Source: Zizania palustris (taxonomy: Eukaryota; Streptophyta; Magnoliopsida; Poales; Poaceae). Taken from it: 64,000 bases of DNA. Under the pieces are notes generated by a model that saw only the letters and a program-made list of their open reading frames with translations, did not search any database and was not told where the DNA came from. The stretch covers positions 94,586,553 to 94,650,552 of the forward strand of contig JAAALK010000080.1 in assembly GCA_019279435.1 (NCBI GenBank), written 5' to 3'. Shown piece after piece: positions 56,700 to 64,000 of the stretch; positions within the stretch are counted from its first letter, which is position 1; every line of letters starts with the position of its first letter. Made by a program: the position numbers and the translations under genes.

Positions 56700-58682
56700 T
56701 GTTGGACCGGAAACGGCGACCAGAGGGGGGGTGAATGGGAGCTTTTAAAATTTCGGGCTAAAAACTAGCCTTCGGATTCAGTTCTGTCTTCTGCGGAACA
56801 GGCTTCGAACACTACCTTCGAAGGTCTGGTTCGGAGGTACTTCGACACCTTCGAACACAGGCTTCGGAGTAGCAAAAGTTCGAAGCCAAGAAGACTTCGC
56901 TCCACTAACAACCCTCGAAAATCTACTCTGCTAAGTCAGTGCAGGCTCCGCACACGAGGTGCTTCGAGCAGACTTCGCACTTCACCCTTCGCAGGAGTGG
57001 ACAGCCCTCTGAGGACTTCGACCAAGTACTTGGCAGCAGCAATTGGTGCTGAGCTTCGTACACGAAGGTCTACACGCACACAAACAGACTACACTAGGGG
57101 CTTCGACACAAGAAGCAAAACGGGAAATAATCAGGGCTTCGCTAGTAAGCAGCGAGGTCAGGCCTCCTGTTACACAGAGCGAAAGCACACTGACAAAACT
57201 CACCTCAAACGAAAAACAACCTTCGCCACAACAGGCTTCGGTGCACTACTACAGGCGAGGTATGCAACGCGAGCTCAAGCAAAAAGCACAGGAAAAAGGG
57301 CTTCACCGCTTGAACAAGGAACACAGAAAAATGAACTCTCTGGATGTATTGCAATCGAAGTATGTGGCTACAGGAGCTCAACAGTAAATGCTCAAAGTGT
57401 TAAATGTTACCTACCGAGCCCCCATATTTATAGCCCACAGTTCACCCAAAGGAATTGACTACACTACCCCTAGGGTTTACATTCATTTTGTCTCTACAGA
57501 ACTAAGGGGTACAAAAGGTAGTCCACCTTTATTTTGGAGGCTTCTCTGTCAGCTGCAGAGGGGACAGTGTCAGCCTTTTTCAGAACAGACAGTGTCAGCC
57601 TTTACAGTGTTGACTTCTGGAACCTCCCTTCGCACCGGAGGGTGCGGTAGCTTCGGCGAGAAGCCTGCAGCCTGTTGGCCTTCGCTCCGCCGAAGAAGTC
57701 CTTCGATACAGTGACGGTTTTAAGCCGAAGCCGTCAAAGCTCTTGGGCCTTCGCACCACCACCTCCGGAGTGGATCACCACAGCTTCGCAGCTACTCCCA
57801 GCTCGAACACCGTCCGTCCGTGTACCGAAGCCATGCATGGCCGAAGCACCTCAAGTCAACTTCACTCCGAAGCCCCACCTTCGGAGTACCACCCTTCGAA
57901 GTCCCTCCTTCGTCCAAGGCCTCCGCATGAAGCATTCCATGAGCACTTCGTCGCAGTGTCTCACTCCGAGCACACTCCTCGACGAGCCTCACCCGGACCA
58001 TGCCTTCGATGCGCCTCGACTTCTGAGACCTTCGTCGGGCCACCTTCGAGTGTCTCCCTCCGGAGCACACTTCGAACACCTTGCCTCCGTAGAGGACTTG
58101 TTCCACCAACTCCGAAGTCACTCCTTTCGGAGTACCTTCGAATTGCCTCACCTCCGAGGACTTTGTCTCGGAGCACCTTCAGCCGGAGCCACGCTCCGCA
58201 CTCTCTGCCTTCACCTGGCACGTCTCGACCCGAGGACCGACCCGGACCACCTTCGCAGCCACCGTGACGGAGCTCCCCGCTCCCCTGGCATCAAGCCTCC
58301 CGCTTGACCCAGGTTCACCTGGCTCGAACCTTGTCCGTCGCCTCCGGAGTCCCTGCGCACCACTGACAAGCAAACAAGTGTATCCAGTACTCCGGAGACC
58401 TCTCCGGGTTAGCAACCTTCGGTACACACTCCGGTGTACCGCCCAAAGTACCGAAGCCTACGGTACGAACCCTGTCATTGTGTACTATCGGACCCCTCCG
58501 ACAGGTACACTCCGCTGCAACAACTGCAGCAAGCAAACACCGAACACCCTTCGGTGAAACCACCTTTGAACACCCTTCGGAGGCACCACCTCCGAAGCCC
58601 CTTCGGAGGTACCCTTCGAACAGAGGGTAAAATCCTGTCAATCACTCATCACAAAACACTGAAACCAACCCTTGGTTTCTCA
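56700..58682 (-). repeat. Copia B 3' LTR, copy 2 (1983 bp)
   Basis: Same length as copy 1, with about ten single-base differences by eye, mostly transitions. TATA box at 57425-57432. Confidence 0.92.
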
Positions 58683-58726
58683 ATCTCCCCCTTGATGAGT
58701 GCATTGACAACCAAATCGAAGTTCAA
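58683..58726 (-). other. Copia B PPT and collapsed 3' region, copy 2
   Basis: The PPT (minus CAAGGGGGAGAT) at 58683-58694 is followed by only 32 bases before RNase H codons begin. The join is at gaagttcaa (58718-58726). Confidence 0.85.
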
Positions 58727-61700
58727 TATCACCCTTCTCATTGTGATCTCTAAGAAAGTGATACCGTACATCAATGTGTTTAGTTCTGGAGTGCTGAACC
58801 GGGTTGTTTGCAATACAAATAGCACTAGTGTTATCACAGAAAAGTGGAACACTCTTATAATCTAACCCGAAATCCCGCAAAGTGGAAACCATCCACAAAA
58901 TCTGAGAGCAACAGCTAGCTGCAGCAACATATTCGGCCTCAGCCGTCGATTGTGCAACACTAGACTGTTTGCGGGAAGACCAGCAAACCAGAGACGTACC
59001 CAAAAAATGACAAGTACCAGAGGTACTCTTCCTATCAATTCTACACCCAGCAAAATCCGCGTCTGAATAGCCTCTAAGACATAAAGAAGAAGACGATGAA
59101 TACCATATGCCAAATTCAAGGGTGTGTTTGAGATACCTCAGGATGCGCTTTACCGCTTGGCGGTGCGAAGCTCGTGGTGAAGCCTGAAAACGAGCGCACA
59201 GACACACAGCGAAGTGTATGTCCGGCCTCGTGGTAGTCAAGTAGAGGAGGGAGCCGATCATGCTCCGGAACTCCTTCTGATCTACGGCTTCTCCATCTTC
59301 GTCAGGGTCCAATGCTACAGATGTAGCCATTGGAGTGGCGAGGGGCTTCACATCGGACATGTCAAACTTCTTGAGCAGGTCCTTGGTGTACTTCGTCTGG
59401 TGGACGAAAGTACCTTGTTTGCTTTGCTTGATTTGCAAACCAAGGAAAAAGGTGAGTTCACCCATCATCGACATTTCAAATTCCCTACTCATGGTATCTG
59501 CAAACTCGACAACCAAAGCATGAGAAGAACCACCAAAGATGATATCATCCACATAAATCTGCACTAGGAGGAAATCTTTGCCATGCTTGAGAGTAAACAA
59601 AGTTTTATCAACTGAACCCATCAAATACCCTCGCTCAAGCAGAAAAGACTTAAGTCTATCATACCAAGCCCGAGGGGCCTGCTTGAGTCCATAAAGAGCC
59701 TTATGAAGTTTAAGGACTTTATGTGGGTACTTGGGGTTTTCAAAACCAGGGGGTTGTTTTACATAAACATCTTCACCTATGAAGCCATTAAGAAAAGCAC
59801 TTTTGACATCCATTTGATAGAGTTTGAATCCCCGGGATGTCGCAAAGGCAAGCAAAATCCTAATGGCCTCAAGGCGAGCAACAGGTGCAAACGTTTCAGT
59901 GAAATCAATCCCTTCTAGTTGAGAAAAGCCCTGAGCTACAAGTCTAGCCTTGTTTCTAACAATTGTCCCATCCTCCCCTTGTTTATTTTTAAAAATCCAT
60001 TTTGTTCCAATGAAATGAACATTAGGTGGAGGATCAACTAAAGTCCAGACTTGGTTTCTCTCAAAATTTTCAAGCTCTTCATGCATGGCATTGATCCAAC
60101 TAGAATCAGAAAGTGCATGACTAACATCTAAGGGCTCGAAAGAAGCAACAAAAGCAGCATTAGTGAAATGGGCATGAGAGCATGTTACCCTTTGATCAAG
60201 CTCACCAATGATCTGCTCGGGAGGGTGCATCCTTTGGACATGATGTGGAGCCTCGCGGCGGGATGCAGTCTCCCCCTCAACTTGTGCGTTGGTGTGGTCC
60301 AAGATGACCGATGTTGAGGTAGTCGCTTCGGGACCTCGTGCCGAAGTAGTAGAAGCGGGGCCAGCTTCGGGGGTCGATGTCGAGGGTAGTAGGGGTTCAT
60401 TCTCGAATTCTCCGGGATCTTCGTCTTCGAATAAAGTCTGTTCCATGTCGTGTTCATTTGCCTGTTCAAGAGCAGAACTAACAGAGGGGGTTGATTCATC
60501 AAAAGTCACATCACATGACTCGATGACAGTGTTAGTTTCCAAGTTATAAACACGATAAGAATGACCATGAGTAGTATAACCCAAAAAGATCCCGTCAGAA
60601 GAGTGCGACTCAAATTTATCCAAATTTCCACGTTTTAGGATGAAGCAGCGACAGCCAAAAACTCGAAGATGAGTAACCTTGGGCTGTCTCCCAAAACGCA
60701 GCTCATAAGATGTCAAGTTTAAAATTGAGCGCAAGAAAATTCGGTTTGAGATGTAGCAAGCAGTGTTCATGGCCTCAGCCCAGAATTTTCTAGGAGTCCT
60801 ATGCTCATCAAGCATCGTCCTAGCCATCTCAACCAAAGTGCGGTTTTTCCTCTCAACAACACCATTCTGTTGAGGAACCCGCGGAGCAGAGAATTGATGT
60901 TCTATGCCATGCTCCATGCAAAAGTCAACAAAGAGACTGTTTTTGAACTCGGTGCCATTATCGCTTCGAATGAATTTTAATGCACCAGGGAGTTCTGTGA
61001 AAAGTCTCAAAGCCAAGCTCCGAAAGTGTGAAAACACTTCATCCTTGCTGGCAAGAAAGAAGACCCAAGAGTAGCGAGATTAATCGTCGACAATAACTAA
61101 AACATACCACTTGCCGCCTAAAGAACTAACCCGAGAAGGACCTACAGTGTCCATGTGGAGAAGTTCTCCGGGCTGTTCAGTCATCACTGTGGTGACTGGT
61201 GAATGCGAAGCGGCAATCATTTTTCCATGTCGACATGGAGCGCACACTAAATTCTTCTCAAACTTGAGCTTGGGCAATCCTCGGATCAGACCTAGGGCGC
61301 TCAGACGAGCGAGCAACTCAAAGCTCATATGCCCTAGTCTCCTATGCTACTTCCATAGCTCAGATGTCGAATGTGCAACAAGACAATGAGAAGAACCAGA
61401 CGACTCTGAAAAATCAGCTCCAAAAACTCTCCCAACTCTAAAGATCTTACACACCACAACACCATCAGAATTGAGCACTTGCGAAGTATCGCGATGAAAT
61501 CGCACTTCGAAGCCCTCATCAAGCAACTGAGATACAGACAGCAAATTGTATCCCAGGTTTTCAACCAAAGCAACATCTTTGAGAGTGAAGTTCGAATTAA
61601 TTCTTACCACACCTTTACCTTTCACTCTACTCCTTCGATTGTTTCCGAAGGTGATATGTTCCCTTTGCTTGGTTGTGGTGAGGCTGGAGAACCAAGCTGC

Positions 61701-61768
61701 ATCTCCGGTCATGTGGCGCGAACAACCGGAGTCCATGATCCACGTGCCCTCCAAGCCTCGATCTGTCG
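58727..61768 (-). pseudogene. Copia B pol: protease, integrase, RT, RNase H
   Basis: 61347-61754 has the protease start (TWIMDSGCSRHMTGD, D-S-G catalytic triplet) and the pre-integrase segment (NLLSVSQLLDEGFEV). 61080-61328 has the zinc-binding C..C (CAPCRHGKM) and the first catalytic Asp (LHMDTVGPSR). 58680-61037 (785 aa) continues with IRSDNGTEFKN (second Asp), PQQNGVVERKNRTL (Glu), a long acidic linker, RT (WIFKNKQGEDGTI, YVDDIIFGGSS) and RNase H. The last residues of normal pol (ADIFTKPL) are lost by the 1236-bp deletion and replaced by an antisense-of-spacer tail. Stops break it near 61344 and at 61080-61082 (VDD, stop, SRYSWVF). Confidence 0.9.
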
Positions 61769-61769
61769 C

Positions 61770-64000
61770 CTACACATGATATGAACGTCTCGATCGCTCA
61801 GTGCTGGGGTGAGTAAAATAATGACGAGGCATCCAGCACTGAGTGACACGAGTAGTAGGCACAGTAAAAGTAGATGGTCTACGCACATAATAATCAGAAT
61901 GATGCAAAGTGCGAGGTCTACATACATGCTGTGAAAGAACAACATGTCGAGGTCTCCTACTCTGACGAGGTACAAATCTGCTAGCCCGAGGTCTACCACC
62001 ATATGGAACATGGTGAAGACTTTGAGGAGCAAAACCTCTCCGAGAAGCACGAGGAGCCTCAAAAGCAGGACGATAGTAAAACTCAGACTCATACATACCT
62101 AAAGATGGGTAATGCATGTCCTGGTAACTCATCGCCTGTGCGCGTCGCTCATCCTTGATGCGACGAAAACAGAACCCAACCAAATGACCCGCCCGCTGAC
62201 AATAGGAACAATGAAACACACTCCTAGGGGCACTCTCATGGGTTACAGGAGCAACTCTCACAGGCTCCTTGGGTTTCTTCTGTGTGGTTTTCTTGGGAGG
62301 ATTTTTCTTGACAGGAGGAGTGGTTTTCTTTGGTGGATGGGTAGGCTTTTTGGCTGGTGGGGTGTCTAACAGAGCTCTCTCTTTCTCTAGGGTGGTGGGA
62401 GAGGTAAAAACAGTTTTGGTCTTACTGTCTGAAGGTATCCTCTCAAAACCCAAACCTAGAGCTACCCCGGCTCTGTCAGCACACAACTTGGTCTTGGCCA
62501 AGAGCAAATCCATTCTACCCTTTCCCTCAGTGCATTTGTTAACCACAGAAAGAAGGTATTCATTTTCGGACATGAGGTTCTCAGCTCGCTCTCTAACAGT
62601 GCCTAGCTGGTCCTTAAGGGTAATGCAAGTGTCACAAACAGGTTGCACATCCTTAGAACTACCGGCCCTCTCCAATCTAGCCTCCAAATCATGAACATGC
62701 TTATCACGTAAATTAATGCTATCGCGTAATAAAGAGCAGTTCATGCAATCAATAACATCATGAGGTCTAGAATCCACCTCCAAAAGCTGCTTCTGTGCAG
62801 TCTCAAGCTCAGAAAGAGTTTGAGCATGAACAGAACGCAACTGAGCAAGCTCACTCATGACAACAGAACAGGACTCACATTCAGCATCATCAAACTTAGA
62901 CTTAAGCATGGCATATTCAGTAGAAATATTTTCTAGCCTAAGTCTAAGGTCTTTTCTATCTCTAGCGGCTTGCACAAGTAATCTATCCTGACCTAGCACT
63001 ACTTCATTCAGCTCATCTAATTTAATTAGAAGCTGGTCAGATGATAGGTTTACCTCAGATGAGTCAAGCTCATCGCCGCTGTGATCGTTGTCGGCCATGA
63101 AGCAAAGGTCGGTGAAGTCACGTCCCTTCTTGTCCTTCTTGTCCTCCTTCCTTGGGGACTCCTCCTCCTCAGAGCTCGACTCCTCAGTTGAGGAAGTGTC
63201 GATGTCGCTGAGAGCAGCAACAAAGGCTCTGGAAGCGGCCTTGGCTACTTTCTTAGCCATTTTGCCGCGCTTGCCCTTCACAAAGGGCTTCCTCTCCTTT
63301 TTGTGGTATTTGGGGCGCTCACTCTCATCTCTCTTCTTGACCTTGGGGCAATTGGCCTTAATGTGAGAGGTGTCGCCACATTCATAGCAGCCACTAAAAC
63401 CACTTCTCCGCTGATCCCGTCTCTCATGATGAAAGCGGGTGAACCTCCGGGCAATGAGAGCAAGCTCATCATCAGCTAGAGTGTCCACCTACTCCTTTGT
63501 TACGGAGACCAGGGAGGACAAAGCAAAACCATCTGCAAGAACACAAGTGCCTGATGTGTTTGGTTCTGCAGTGGTGCCACGGCTAGTGCTAGAAACCAAT
63601 GCCAATGGCTGTGGCAAAGAGCTTCTGTGCACTGCAAGAGATGCCTTGGCAATCTCTGTGGACTTCAGCTTGCTAAAGAGTTCATCACAGGTTAGAGTGT
63701 CATAGCCTGTGGACTCCTCAATGCTGGATATCTTCACCTCCCATATGCTACGGTCAAGAGCATAGAGAAGCTTGATAGCCCTATCGTGATCACTGTAAGC
63801 AAGCGTCCCGTTGGATCGCAAGTTACTCACTATCGCGTCAAAACGAGAAAACATGGCATCTACAGATTCACCAGGTGCCTGCACAAACAGCTGATACTGT
63901 TGATTGTAGGTGCTTTGGCGCCTGGCCTTAATCTGAGCAGAGCCCTCATGAAAGACAGTGAGTGTTGTCCAAATCTCCCTAGCAGTCCTAAGGTGCTGCA
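61770..64000 (-). pseudogene. Copia B gag (SIRE-type, two zinc knuckles)
   Basis: 63489-63884 and the region up to 64000 hold the capsid part (UBN2/gag-like AMFSRFDAIVSNLRSNG, LLYALDRSIWEVKISSI). A TAG near 63487 breaks the frame, and the rest is open for 572 codons to 61770. Motifs: CYECGDTSHIKANC (CX2CX4HX4C), a Lys/Glu/Ser-rich stretch, a long coiled coil (LRLRLENISTEYAMLKSKF onward), a Lys/Pro/Thr tail (PPKKTTPPVKKNPPKK), and a second knuckle CSYCQRAGHLVGFC followed by an Arg/Tyr-rich end. A TAG at about 61767 separates it from protease in the same frame. The long C-terminal extension with a coiled coil is typical of SIRE gag. Confidence 0.9.

Larger units (their letters stand above)
54163..59489. 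repeat. Segmental duplication, copy 2
   Basis: Second copy of 27201-33760. It is shorter because 1236 bp are deleted at 58718-58726. It cannot be followed beyond 59489, because copy 1 is interrupted there by G2. Confidence 0.9.
56700..64000 (-). mobile_element. Copia B (SIRE/Maximus-type), copy 2, LTR to gag
   Basis: The minus element runs from 3' LTR (56700-58682) through pol to gag at the window edge. The gag N-terminus, PBS and 5' LTR are outside. It is inserted in the copia A integrase at catgg (56695-56699). Lineage signs are long gag with two zinc knuckles and a coiled coil, the WIMDSGCSRHMTGD protease, and the LTR end with a G run (ccagaggggggg). Confidence 0.9.

Overview
This window is a densely nested stack of LTR retrotransposons from a flowering-plant nuclear genome. 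I see no host gene, no tRNA or rRNA gene and nothing prokaryotic. The elements belong to plant Ty3/gypsy lineages (Tat-like and Tekay/Del-like) and to Ty1/copia of SIRE/Maximus type. That fits a large angiosperm genome, perhaps a monocot, because the antisense ORFs resemble the Pfam 'putative gypsy type transposon' family (Transposase_28) that is common in grasses. The species cannot be named from this sequence.

Layout, left to right. (1) 1-10642: a decayed minus-strand Tat-like element (T0) with integrase, RNase H, RT, protease and gag remnants, PBS and 5' LTR. A SIRE-type solo LTR (821-2930) sits inside it. (2) 10643-12141: plus-strand Tekay-like fragment (R) with LTR end, initiator-Met PBS, an extra ORF upstream of gag, and the gag start. 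T0 lies in its LTR and copia A in its gag. (3) 12142-29734: minus-strand copia A, 3' end only, holding a solo Tat LTR (14045-14539) and a complete Tat element, G1 (16280-27641). (4) 29735-33760: 3' part of minus-strand copia B, inserted in the copia A integrase. (5) 33761-54162: Tat element G2 (minus), inserted in the copia B RT and lacking its gag half. It is split by Tat element G3 (38463-50026, plus), which is complete and young. (6) 54163-64000: a second copy of the block starting inside the G1 5' LTR, then copia A, copia B LTR and copia B. This copy of copia B continues to the window end with integrase, protease and gag.

G1, G2 and G3 share one plan: LTR, PBS, gag-pol in one long frame, a 3' region with 60-61 bp tandem repeats, then a five-exon gene on the opposite strand with conserved GT-AG introns and its own TATA box, then PPT and LTR. 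The antisense protein starts with an Ala-rich leader and a Transposase_28-like domain and ends with a long coiled coil. It is the most unusual gene in the window. Every copy read here carries some lesion.

Order of events inferred from nesting: R, then T0 and copia A. The solo LTRs, G1 and copia B followed. The G1-LTR/copia A/copia B block was duplicated. G2 entered copia B and G3 entered G2 most recently. A deletion then joined G2 pol to the second block copy.
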